Assembly (NCBI GenBank): GCA_964592725.1
Contig: CAZQFQ010000019.1
Coordinates: forward strand, 1-27,252
Reading direction: 5' to 3'
Length of the DNA: 27,252 nucleotides
Origin: PALSA-1336 sp964592725
GTDB taxonomy: Bacteria; Patescibacteriota; Doudnabacteria; UBA920
Shown here: in pieces, positions 14,375 to 22,365 of the stretch
Layout of the letters: each line of letters begins with the position of its first letter
Numbering within the stretch: position 1 is the first letter of the stretch
Translations under genes and position numbers: made by a program
Notes under the pieces: model-generated
Told to the model about the DNA's origin: nothing
The model's input: the letters and a program-made list of their open reading frames with translations, nothing else
The model's database searches: none

Positions 14375-14409
14375 GTTAATCGTTAATCGTTAATCGTTAA
14401 TCGTTAATT
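14375..14409. repeat. Five tandem 7-bp units over a stop codon
   Basis: GTTAATC is repeated four times (14375-14402), followed by GTTAATT. The minus-strand stop of the following GT-C gene (14397-14399) is inside the array. A gain or loss of one unit would shift the frame only at the last residues, IND. Confidence 0.85.
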
Positions 14410-16217
14410 TTGTACACCGCCAGCACGGCCTGGTTAAATTGATTTCGATATTCAAGATAAAGATGAGCGTTTGGGTGATATTGTTTGAATTTTACGGTAT
14501 CAAACATACTACTTTGGGTAAATACTACTTGATCGGCCGATGTCAGGCCAGAAAGTTGCCAGGCATGTTCCGGGTCAACCTGATGGTAGGGCACATTGCA
14601 GGGCTGGCTAAAATTACCTTTGGGATCGGAAGTCAAATAGTCGGTTGTTTGGACGGAGTAGCCGTCCAAAACCAAGTAAGTATGCTCTTTGGTTGAGCCG
14701 AGTCCCGCGGCCACGGATTGATTACAACGGTTAACAAGATACTGGCTAACCGGCGTTAAATCCGCGCGGAAAGAATAAAAATATTCCGGACTGTTGGCCG
14801 CATAGACAAAATACAAAAAATAAGTCTGTAAAGTCAACGCCACAAAAAAACAAGCGCAAAGAATCTGGAAGGAAAAATTTACCACGCGCATACGCGGCGG
14901 GATAAAACCGCTTTCTTTAACCCAAGCCGGGTCTTTGTAATAATGCAAGGCATAATCCCAAAGTTTTTTATGGAGCCTGACAATTATCCGCACAAATTCG
15001 TACAGAGCCCAAGCGGTAATTATAAACACCGGCGCAATGGCTCCGGCACTGCGCAATCCGTGCGGTATGCCTTCGGCTGTGGCGACTTCCGGTAAAAGCA
15101 TCCCCCAAAACCATCCTGTCAACAAAAAATATTTCCAGTATTTTGAACGCTTAAGCGGGGCAAAAAAATACCAAATTCCAAGTAAGCTGACAATTACCAG
15201 CCCGATCCCAAAAAATGGGCTAATCAGCGGCGACAAAAACGGATAGCCGGAAATATTTTGCCGCCAGTTTAAATCGCCGTGAGTAAAAAATCCGACAACA
15301 GCGGTTTTTAAAACAGTCCACACAACCGCAAGCACCACAAAAATTGAAGGTTTGCTTGTAAGCTGTTGGCCGTTTACTAAATAGAGTGATTGGTTAAAAA
15401 CGCTAACCTGCCCGCTACGGCCGAGGAAATAGCTAAAGTTGTGATAAAAATAATCCGCTATCCAGGACACAAAAACCGCGAATGCCGCCAAAAAAACCAA
15501 AAACATCTTCCAATATTTTTTTATTGTTGCCCCAAAATCGTGATTTTTTATGGAAGCCAAAAGCGGCCACGCCAAAATCATAAACAAAATCGGCGCCATA
15601 ATCCGGAAAGCGATATATGTATAAAAACCCAAAGCGAAACTCGTTCCGAGTAAAATCGAAAACCAATATTTAGCTTTTTGGCTTTGCGCCTGGTAAACCC
15701 TCAGCAAAAAATACAAAGTCAGCGCGCCAAAAAGGGGAGTGAGGTTGGCTCTCAATGCGGTGCGCGATAAAACTACGTGCCAGGTGGAGACGGCCATTAA
15801 AAAAGACGAGAGCAAGCCAATGTTAATTGCCCGCTTTTTTTTGCGCCTGAAAACATCGTCGTCCCGGACAGGATTGGCGTCGGCGGCAAAAACATCCGTC
15901 ATAAATAACCTATAAGCCACAAAATAAACCATCAGCACAGCCAAAACCCCGACCAGCGACGAAACTATGTGCATCTGCCACTGGCCTTTGCCGAACATTG
16001 CCGTAGAAGCCCATTCCATATAAAAAAACAAAGCCTCGCGCCCGTTGCCCCGTTCATAAAAAGGCTGTAAATGGCCTTGCTGCATTAAATTAATATCGAG
16101 TCCGTTGGCGGCCTCGTCGGGAAACAAACCCCCGGGCATGGTAGCAATCTGGTAAAACCTAAAAAAAACTGCTAAAAGAATTATCAGCGTCAAATAAACC
16201 TTTTGTCTACGGTCCAT
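14397..16217 (-). CDS. GT-C membrane glycosyltransferase (PMT-like)
   Basis: This 606-residue protein has about ten membrane segments and a soluble C-terminal region of roughly 130 residues. The first outer loop holds GGLFPDEAANGLDINLM with the acidic pair D34-E35, the GT-C catalytic position. ERGNGREALFFYMEW follows, in the place of the donor-binding HPP loop. These enzymes transfer sugars from lipid-linked donors outside the membrane. It is distinct in sequence from the GT-C at 11762, so it probably acts on another substrate. The start at 16217 has no ribosome binding site but fits a short cytoplasmic lead before the first membrane helix. The stop lies in a tandem 7-bp repeat. Confidence 0.8.
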   Translation of the reverse strand: MDRRQKVYLTLIILLAVFFRFYQIATMPGGLFPDEAANGLDINLMQQGHLQPFYERGNGREALFFYMEWASTAMFGKGQWQMHIVSSLVGVLAVLMVYFVAYRLFMTDVFAADANPVRDDDVFRRKKKRAINIGLLSSFLMAVSTWHVVLSRTALRANLTPLFGALTLYFLLRVYQAQSQKAKYWFSILLGTSFALGFYTYIAFRIMAPILFMILAWPLLASIKNHDFGATIKKYWKMFLVFLAAFAVFVSWIADYFYHNFSYFLGRSGQVSVFNQSLYLVNGQQLTSKPSIFVVLAVVWTVLKTAVVGFFTHGDLNWRQNISGYPFLSPLISPFFGIGLVIVSLLGIWYFFAPLKRSKYWKYFLLTGWFWGMLLPEVATAEGIPHGLRSAGAIAPVFIITAWALYEFVRIIVRLHKKLWDYALHYYKDPAWVKESGFIPPRMRVVNFSFQILCACFFVALTLQTYFLYFVYAANSPEYFYSFRADLTPVSQYLVNRCNQSVAAGLGSTKEHTYLVLDGYSVQTTDYLTSDPKGNFSQPCNVPYHQVDPEHAWQLSGLTSADQVVFTQSSMFDTVKFKQYHPNAHLYLEYRNQFNQAVLAVYKIND

Positions 16218-16298
16218 AAATTATGATTTTTGGCTTAATTAAGATTTTTATTTTGTAGGCAACAACTTACGGTCATGGATTTTACGGCTGCTTTTTGC

Positions 16299-16304
16299 TA
16301 TAAT
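16299..16304 (+). promoter_or_regulatory. Extended -10 promoter element
   Basis: TGCTATAAT (TATAAT at 16299-16304) lies 36 bases before the ATG at 16341. A -35 is weak (TGGATT near 16277). It probably drives the small membrane protein and possibly the GT2 and yfhO-like genes downstream. Confidence 0.6.
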
Positions 16305-16340
16305 TGAAAAGCAACTTTAACACTTTCCCTATTGAATCAA

Positions 16341-16697
16341 ATGACGCTTAACTGGGCGGAAAAAGTTAAAACTTGGATATCAAATGTTTGGTTTCTATGG
16401 GGCTTGTGCCTGATTTTTAATATTATAACATTTTTATTTATTTTTTTCAAAATCCACCCGGGCGACAAGACGCTTGCCCTGCATTACAACGTTTTGGTTG
16501 GGGTGCAATGGTACGGCAAAGGAAAAAATTTATACTTTATTCCGGCCGTAGGGCTGGCAATATCGGCGGTAAATTTTACTCTTTATAAAGCCCTCCGCGA
16601 CGACAAATTTTTTTTATCGCAGTTGACGATTTTTGTCAGCCTCTGCGCGCAAATAATTTTGCTCGCCGCGGCTTTGTTTTTGGCAAGGGTCAATTAA
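16341..16697 (+). CDS. Small membrane protein, three membrane segments, unknown function
   Basis: The ATG at 16341 gives 118 residues (a TTG at 16332 is less likely). Three hydrophobic segments cover about 15-35, 61-79 and 90-114. The loop between the first two reads KIHPGDKTLALHYNVLVGVQWYGKG. LHYN with a following aromatic-glycine motif is seen in many small CPR membrane proteins, but no biochemical role is known to me. It starts the plus-strand glycan block, followed by a repeat and the GT2 gene, so a role in envelope assembly is possible on context alone. Confidence 0.7.
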   Translation: MTLNWAEKVKTWISNVWFLWGLCLIFNIITFLFIFFKIHPGDKTLALHYNVLVGVQWYGKGKNLYFIPAVGLAISAVNFTLYKALRDDKFFLSQLTIFVSLCAQIILLAAALFLARVN

Positions 16698-16699
16698 AC

Positions 16700-16800
16700 A
16701 AATCGAATCTACGAATTAGACGAATCTGCGAATGACTGCGAGTTAATGAATTCGTACTTCGTAGGGATTCGTTGATTCGTTCCATTCGTAGATTCGATTT
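16700..16800. repeat. Long inverted repeat with GAATC/GATTC motifs, family E
   Basis: The 17-base arms AAATCGAATCTACGAAT (16700-16716) and ATTCGTAGATTCGATTT (16784-16800) pair perfectly. The interior holds many further CGAAT and ATTCG motifs. It fills the gap between the small membrane protein and the GT2 gene, three bases short of its ATG. Confidence 0.88.
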
Positions 16801-16803
16801 CTT

Positions 16804-18462
16804 ATGTTTCGTAAACGCACATTTCAGGAAAGACTGTGGGAAATTTTGCCCGGACTCCAGTTTTGGGTCGTTTTTTTCGGTTCCATTTTGCTTTCATTTT
16901 ATTTGCCGGTATGGGCGGCGGTTTTTATTATTTGTTTTGATTTATACTGGGTGTTAAAAGCGATAAACGTCGCGGTCCATTTGCTGGCAAGCTACAAAAA
17001 ATTTAAGTTTATAGTAACCATAAACTGGCAGGATTACGCGGCCAGGCTGGAAAATTTTCAAAGCTTTGGCGAATTTTTAACGGCGCAAAAAATCGGGGCC
17101 AAAAGCTCTTTGGCAAGAACCTTCTTTGACGAGGAAATTAAAAAAATCCGAGGCTTAAAGGCTCAAGGCAAAACCGGAGGCAATTATTTAAACTACTACC
17201 AGATAATTTTAATTCCTTTTATTGATGAAAGCTTTGAGGTTTTAAATTCAACTTTTGCCGCATTGTCAGCCAGTAACTACCCAAAAGACAAAATGATAAT
17301 GCTCTTGGCCAGCGAAGAGCGCGCGGGAGATGAGGCACAAAAAGTTGCCGCTCAAATTAAGGAAAAATACCAAAACCAATTTTTTAAATTTTTTATCACA
17401 ATCCATCCCGACGGAATAGAAGGCGAAATTAAAGGAAAAAGCGCCAACGCCAGTTTTGCCGTAAAATCAGTTTTGCCGGAACTGGAAAAATTGGGAATCA
17501 ACATTGATCAAGTTTTGGTTTCAAACTTTGACTCCGACACAATTATCCATCCCCAATATTTTGCGCGGGTTATGTATGAATTTTTGACCGTGGACAAGCC
17601 GTACCAAAAAAGTTACCAACCGATTGCGATTTACAACAACAACATTTGGGACAGCCCGGCAATAATCCGCGTGGTTTCGGTTTCCAATTCTTTTTGGCAG
17701 TTTACGGAAAGCAGCAGGCCCGACCGCCTGCGGACTTTTTCTTCCCACACCATGACGCTAAAAGCTCTAATAGACGTGGGCTTTTGGGCAAAAGACATTG
17801 TTAATGAAGACGGCTATATTTATTGGCAATGCTATTTGCATTACAACGGCGATTACCAGGTGGTGCCGCTGTTTATCCCGATTTCTCTGGATACTTGCCT
17901 GGCAAAAAGCACCTGGCAAACTTTAATTAACCAATATAAACAAAAGCGCCGCTGGGCTTACAATGTGGAATATTATCCGCGCCTAATCCCGTTGCTCTTA
18001 AAATCCAAAGCTAAATTTTGGGATAAAACTTACAAACTTTACCAATACGCGGAAGGAAATTTTAACTGGGCCACGGCCAGCATACTTATTACGCTGCTCG
18101 GGCGGCTGCCGCTGTATTTGGGAGGCGACGCTTTTAACCAAAGCGTGGTCGGCTACAATTTGCCAAAAATAACTGTTATACTTTTAAATATCGCTTTGGT
18201 ATTTTTGATCTTCAGCGTTTATATAAATATGGTTTTACTCCCGCCGCGGCCGAAAAAATACAGCGTCTGGCGCTCGGTGATGATGTATGTACAATGGGTT
18301 TTTGTGCCGTTCGTATCGGTTATCTTTGGCAGTCTTCCCGCGGTGGAAGCCCAAACGCGCCTGATGTTCGGCCGCTATCTGGAATTCTGGGTCACCCCCA
18401 AAGCGCGCCTGGGCGAGAACACCGGCCTGGCAATGAAGGAAATGCACTCAACAGATACATAA
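16804..18462 (+). CDS. GT2 family membrane glycosyltransferase
   Basis: This 552-residue processive-type glycosyltransferase has two N-terminal membrane segments (about 20-55), a cytoplasmic GT-A domain (about 130-400) and C-terminal membrane segments (about 405-510). Catalytic motifs are in order: metal-binding DSD in NFDSDTIIHP (243-245), the base-containing NEDGYIYW (E335-D336) and QKRRW (380-384), the QxxRW acceptor motif of cellulose- and hyaluronan-synthase relatives. The usual DDxS nucleotide motif near the domain start is replaced by FIDESFEVL. It probably builds or exports a surface polysaccharide from a nucleotide sugar. The yfhO-like gene starts three bases after its stop, a clear operon pair. 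Confidence 0.85.
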   Translation: MFRKRTFQERLWEILPGLQFWVVFFGSILLSFYLPVWAAVFIICFDLYWVLKAINVAVHLLASYKKFKFIVTINWQDYAARLENFQSFGEFLTAQKIGAKSSLARTFFDEEIKKIRGLKAQGKTGGNYLNYYQIILIPFIDESFEVLNSTFAALSASNYPKDKMIMLLASEERAGDEAQKVAAQIKEKYQNQFFKFFITIHPDGIEGEIKGKSANASFAVKSVLPELEKLGINIDQVLVSNFDSDTIIHPQYFARVMYEFLTVDKPYQKSYQPIAIYNNNIWDSPAIIRVVSVSNSFWQFTESSRPDRLRTFSSHTMTLKALIDVGFWAKDIVNEDGYIYWQCYLHYNGDYQVVPLFIPISLDTCLAKSTWQTLINQYKQKRRWAYNVEYYPRLIPLLLKSKAKFWDKTYKLYQYAEGNFNWATASILITLLGRLPLYLGGDAFNQSVVGYNLPKITVILLNIALVFLIFSVYINMVLLPPRPKKYSVWRSVMMYVQWVFVPFVSVIFGSLPAVEAQTRLMFGRYLEFWVTPKARLGENTGLAMKEMHSTDT

Positions 18463-18465
18463 AAC

Positions 18466-20886
18466 GTGAAAAAATTTTTATTACAAATCAAAGAAAAAAT
18501 CAGGCTACGGCCAAATTGGTCTGCAGCGATTATTTTGGGTTTGTTAGTACTAACTTTTATCTCACCTTCGTTTTTTCAGGGGCGATATTTGGCGCCGGTG
18601 GATACCACGCATTTTGTGGCGCCTTATTTGGATATAACTACGCAGATGCTGCCGTGGTGGAATTTGTCCAAGGATATTATTCAGAGTGGCCATTTTCCGT
18701 TCTGGAACATATTTTCCGGCAACGGCTTGCCACTTATGGCTAATATGCAGTCCGCTATATTTTTCCCTCTGACTTGGTTATTCTACATTTTTTCCGTAAG
18801 ATTTGCCCTTGACGCTTACGCTTTTTTGAAATTGCTGATGATGGGAATGTTCACGTTTCTTTACCTGCGTGAACTTAAACTTAAATTTTCTTCAAGCCTG
18901 CTTGGCGCGATTTTATTTGCTTTTTGCAACGCCAACGTAATTTGGTTTCTGTGGCCGTTAACATCAGTCATTCTAATTTTGCCCCTGTCATTTTTTTTGA
19001 TAGAAAAATATTTTAACAGTGTACCCTGTGCCATTCTGAGCCCTGGCGCAACGGGCGAGGAATCCCTTAACTTGAACATTCCATCCACCGTTAAGGGATC
19101 CCTCCGCTCCTCGTCGGATGCACTCCTCGTCGGTCGGGATGACACAAAAAAGGATACAGTTAAATCCAAAAACGGGATTAAATACGCCCTTTGGCTGGCG
19201 CCGGTAACCGCTTTGGGGTTATTCGCCGGACACCCGCAAACATTTTTTTATATTTTTTGCGCGATTTACGGATATACAATATTCAAATGTTTTATCGATG
19301 TAGGGGAGGGTTTCAAACCCTCCCCTACAAGGCGCGCATTTAAAAATCTTCTGATTTTAACATCCATTTTTTTTCTTGGCTTTATTATGTCCGCCGTCGC
19401 GGTCCTGCCATTTTTGGAATATTTAAAACTTAGCGCCAACCTAAACTACCGCGCCGGGTTTGCGGAAAACCCTTTTTATTTACAGCCGCTGATGTTCCTG
19501 GCCAACCTAATCCCGGATTTTTATGGCAACACCGGCGTAAAAAATTTCAGCTACCTGCTGGTGCCAAATTACGGCGAGCTGGCGCTGGGATATATTGGCA
19601 TCAGCGGTCTGATTTTGGCGCTGTGCGCTTTTGGCAAGAAAATGAAGAAACAAATTTGGTTTTTTATTATTACGGCGTTATTTTGTCTCGCCCTTGTATA
19701 CCACGCGCCGATTATTTACCAGCTTATTAATAAACTGCCCGGGTTTAACCTGAACTACAATAACCGATTACTCTACCTGTGGGCGTTTTGTGGCTCCGTA
19801 ATGGCAGCTTTTGGTTTGGAAAATATCCTTGATGACAAAATCAGCCGCAAGAGATTAAATTGGACATTCGCCGGCTTCGCCGCATTCTCGGTTCTACTGA
19901 TAATCATAAACCGTCAGATAACCCACGGCTGGCAATTCGCCCATAATCTTGACTGGCGCACGGTAAGTTTGTGGCAAGATGTATTGATAGCCGCTTTTTT
20001 TGGCAACTTAATTATTACTTATTTTATTTTTAAATACTTGCCAAAAAAATCAGTCGTATTATTATTGTTCTTCATAGTTATTGCTGAAACCGCTATCCAC
20101 GGCATAATTTTTATGAAAACTTCCACTCCGGCTAATTTTTACCCCAATGAGCCCGCTTTAACATATCTGGCAAAACAATATCAAATTAATCAAGGCCGGG
20201 TTTTTACTTATGGCGATAATCTGTTGCCCAACATTGGCACATGGTACAGAATTAATGAGCTTAACGACCACGATACAATTTATTTAACTTCAAACAAACA
20301 GCTCAAAACTTACGTGGCCAATTATAATTATTCTCCGGAGTACACTTTTGACGAGCCGAATTTAAACGCTTTGCGCTTTTTATCGGTCAAGTATCTTTTA
20401 TACCCGCCGGCTCAGGGTAAAATAATGCTGCAAAAATTTCCCCATGATTTAAGCCTGGCTTTTGAAGATCAAAATTATTCGGTTTTGAGTTTAAACAGCA
20501 GTTTTCCCAGAGCATATACGCTTAACGCTGACAGTTTAGCAGATTTAGATAATCAGTTAGCCGACCTCATCAAAAATCCCAAGTCGCACCCGATAGCGCC
20601 CGCGGCCAGTTACCAAATCTCCCAAGACGGCACGGAAAAAATAGCCTATAATATGACAGGGGACAACTATCTTATTACAACTGATAATTATTACCCCGAC
20701 TGGACGGCAAAATTCTCGTCAGGCGAGACGGAAAAAGTCCAAGATGCTTTCGGACTTAGGGCTGTAAGTTTATCTCCCGGGGCCGGTAGCATGACAATTT
20801 CCTATCAGCCACAAAGTTTTAAGCTTGGATTGGAAATCAGCATCGCGTCTTTGGTAATTTGGGGAGCGTTGATAATATTGATTTAA
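18466..20886 (+). CDS. YfhO-like large membrane protein with two in-frame repeats
   Basis: The 806-residue protein has about a dozen membrane segments and a C-terminal soluble domain of about 230 residues. The N-terminal FQGRYLAPVDTTHFVAPY and FSGNGLPLMANMQSAIFFPL resemble the YfhO family, GT-C-like proteins used in surface glycan modification. The start is a GTG three bases after the GT2 stop. Residues about 188-227 are coded by a 118-bp family A element (19028-19145). They read as a polar stretch in the middle of a membrane-rich region (GRDDTKKDTVKSKNG). V279-T288 (VGEGFKPSPT) are coded by the family C palindrome. Both keep the frame open. They should fall in loops; whether the protein is still active is unknown. 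Confidence 0.8.
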   Translation: MKKFLLQIKEKIRLRPNWSAAIILGLLVLTFISPSFFQGRYLAPVDTTHFVAPYLDITTQMLPWWNLSKDIIQSGHFPFWNIFSGNGLPLMANMQSAIFFPLTWLFYIFSVRFALDAYAFLKLLMMGMFTFLYLRELKLKFSSSLLGAILFAFCNANVIWFLWPLTSVILILPLSFFLIEKYFNSVPCAILSPGATGEESLNLNIPSTVKGSLRSSSDALLVGRDDTKKDTVKSKNGIKYALWLAPVTALGLFAGHPQTFFYIFCAIYGYTIFKCFIDVGEGFKPSPTRRAFKNLLILTSIFFLGFIMSAVAVLPFLEYLKLSANLNYRAGFAENPFYLQPLMFLANLIPDFYGNTGVKNFSYLLVPNYGELALGYIGISGLILALCAFGKKMKKQIWFFIITALFCLALVYHAPIIYQLINKLPGFNLNYNNRLLYLWAFCGSVMAAFGLENILDDKISRKRLNWTFAGFAAFSVLLIIINRQITHGWQFAHNLDWRTVSLWQDVLIAAFFGNLIITYFIFKYLPKKSVVLLLFFIVIAETAIHGIIFMKTSTPANFYPNEPALTYLAKQYQINQGRVFTYGDNLLPNIGTWYRINELNDHDTIYLTSNKQLKTYVANYNYSPEYTFDEPNLNALRFLSVKYLLYPPAQGKIMLQKFPHDLSLAFEDQNYSVLSLNSSFPRAYTLNADSLADLDNQLADLIKNPKSHPIAPAASYQISQDGTEKIAYNMTGDNYLITTDNYYPDWTAKFSSGETEKVQDAFGLRAVSLSPGAGSMTISYQPQSFKLGLEISIASLVIWGALIILI
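19028..19145. repeat. Family A element inside the yfhO-like gene
   Basis: The ends GTGCCATTCTGAG and GGGATGACAC resemble other family A ends (GTCATTCTGAG). Inner arms at 19057-19071 (GAGGAATCCCTTAAC) and 19090-19104 (GTTAAGGGATCCCTC) pair with one mismatch. The element is translated as part of the gene. Confidence 0.8.
19300..19328. repeat. Family C 29-bp palindrome inside the yfhO-like gene
   Basis: GTAGGGGAGGGTTT, one central C, then AAACCCTCCCCTAC: perfect arms of 14. It is read as VGEGFKPSPT. The identical sequence, in the same reading frame, lies in recR at 23663-23691. Confidence 0.95.
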
Positions 20887-20930
20887 ACAGATTAAGGACA
20901 ACCATCCGGCGAGGATAAAGGGGTGCAGTT

Positions 20931-21032
20931 TCTCCCCATTCAATGGGGAGATGTCACGAGTGCATCCGAGTGACAGAGAGGTTATATACTAGCATTAACC
21001 TCTCCCTGACCCTCCCCATCAATTGGGGAGGG
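20931..21032. repeat. Multi-hairpin repeat, family D, copy 2
   Basis: Four hairpins in a row: TCTCCCCATT/AATGGGGAGA (20931-20951), TGTCAC/GTGACA (20952-20975), GAGAGGTTA/TAACCTCTC (20976-21004) and CCCTCCCCA/TGGGGAGGG (21010-21032). It fills the gap between the yfhO-like gene and the WecA-like gene and may terminate transcription. Confidence 0.85.
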
Positions 21033-21077
21033 GAGCTCCGCGGTTAAAACGTTTTACGATTTCACACAATAATTTTC

Positions 21078-22169
21078 ATGACCTATCTATTTTTCTTTCT
21101 AATAACAACCGCCCTTGCCGCGGCAATTACGCCCGCAGTAAAAAAACTGGCCTTTGGACTGAATATTTTGGATATGCCAAAAGCGCCGCGCAAAACCCAC
21201 AAAGCGCCAACCCCGCTGTTGGGCGGACTGGCGGTATATTTAAGTTTTTTAATCTGCCTGATTTTTTATTTACTACTGGGGCACCCCGATTTAAACATTG
21301 TTCCTGTCAAATTCTTTTTGGGGATAATTTTCGGCGGTCTGGTATTAGTAATTGGCGGGGTTTTAGATGATAAATTTAATTTTCCGCCAAAAATTCTCTG
21401 GCTATTCCCGGCTTTGGCCTCGCTTATTGTAGTTTGGTCGGGCATCGGAATCGGAATTTCCAAAATCAGCAACCCTTTTGGCAATCCGATTTTTATCGGT
21501 TACCACTTTTACCTTTTTACTTTTAACTTTTCACTTCCGGTTTTGCTCGTCTGGCTGTGGCTTATGGGAATGATTTTCACTACCAAACTTTTGGACGGTT
21601 TGGATGGTCTATGCAGTGGCATCGGCTTGATTGGCGCGCTGACAATGTTTGCCTTAACTTTTACGCCAAAAGTCAACCAGCCGATTACCGCCAGCATCGC
21701 GATTATTTTTGCCGGCGCGATATTGGGATTTTTATTTTACAACTTTAATCCCGCCTCAATTTTTTTGGGCGAAGCGGGGAGCACACTAATTGGTTTTATG
21801 CTCGGCGTTTTGGCTATAATTTTGGGTGCCAAAATTGCTACCGCTTTGCTGGTTATGGGCATTCCGATTTTGGATGTGGCCTGGGCCATTATCAGAAGAA
21901 TAATCTATCACCAAAGTCCCTTTAAAGGCGATCGCCAGCACCTGCATTTTAGACTGCTCGATATCGGACTGACCCAACGCCAGGCAGTGCTAGTTTTATA
22001 CCTAATCTCGGCAATTTTTGGCACCGTAGCCGTGTTTTTACAAAGTATGGGCAAACTAATTGCCCTTATCATTTTAGTCCTGGTAATGCTGGTTTTGGCT
22101 TTAACAGTGGTCATTCTCTACAAACAGAAGCACCCTCATATTCCTTCGGAATCTGCGTCGTCCCTGTAG
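21078..22169 (+). CDS. Polyprenyl-phosphate GlcNAc/MurNAc-phosphate transferase (WecA/MraY family)
   Basis: This 363-residue protein has about ten membrane segments. The family transfers a sugar-1-phosphate from a UDP-sugar to undecaprenyl phosphate, the first lipid step of surface polysaccharide or peptidoglycan synthesis. Motifs are GGVLDDKFNFPP (D97-D98), TKLLDGLDGLCSG (D173, D176), IFLGEAGSTLIGF (229-240) and GDRQHLHFRLLDIGLTQRQ (284-302). The WecA-type HLH motif favours WecA over MraY. E232 replaces the aspartate normally found in LGDxGS, and F291 replaces the last histidine of HLHH. Residues 142-152 (YHFYLFTFNFS) lie over a T-rich repeat-like DNA stretch. The stop codon is inside a repeat, so the tail may have been changed by insertion. 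Confidence 0.88.
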   Translation: MTYLFFFLITTALAAAITPAVKKLAFGLNILDMPKAPRKTHKAPTPLLGGLAVYLSFLICLIFYLLLGHPDLNIVPVKFFLGIIFGGLVLVIGGVLDDKFNFPPKILWLFPALASLIVVWSGIGIGISKISNPFGNPIFIGYHFYLFTFNFSLPVLLVWLWLMGMIFTTKLLDGLDGLCSGIGLIGALTMFALTFTPKVNQPITASIAIIFAGAILGFLFYNFNPASIFLGEAGSTLIGFMLGVLAIILGAKIATALLVMGIPILDVAWAIIRRIIYHQSPFKGDRQHLHFRLLDIGLTQRQAVLVLYLISAIFGTVAVFLQSMGKLIALIILVLVMLVLALTVVILYKQKHPHIPSESASSL

Positions 22170-22250
22170 GGGCAGTCTAGACCCTCCCGAGGGTAACCCT
22201 CGGACAAAAGTAGTACTTAAGCCGAGGGTTACCCTCGGACAGAACCCTAC
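22166..22250. repeat. Family B paired palindrome nested in a second repeat
   Basis: GTAGGG (22166-22171) and CCCTAC (22245-22250) bracket a family B unit: CCGAGGGTAACCCTCGG (22187-22203), an 18-base spacer, and CCGAGGGTTACCCTCGG (22222-22238). The TAG in the left arm is the stop of the WecA-like gene. Confidence 0.85.
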
Positions 22251-22287
22251 GCGCAAACCGGTTTAAGTCCTGATCGATTTGGGCGCA

Positions 22288-22316
22288 TTGACGAAAATCC
22301 CGAAAGCTGATAAAAT
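22288..22316 (+). promoter_or_regulatory. Strong sigma70-type promoter of rplU
   Basis: TTGACG (22288-22293), a 17-base spacer and TAAAAT (22311-22316) preceded by TGA as an extended -10. The leader would be about 43 bases to the ATG at 22366. Confidence 0.85.
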
Positions 22317-22365
22317 ATCCAAGTAACTCATAAAACTATTCACTAAGCACTTAGCACTAATCACT

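Noticed and set aside
18466..20886. Frameshift or pseudogene in the yfhO-like gene
   Set aside because: The frame is open over 806 codons, and the odd polar segments coincide with inserted repeats that keep the frame.
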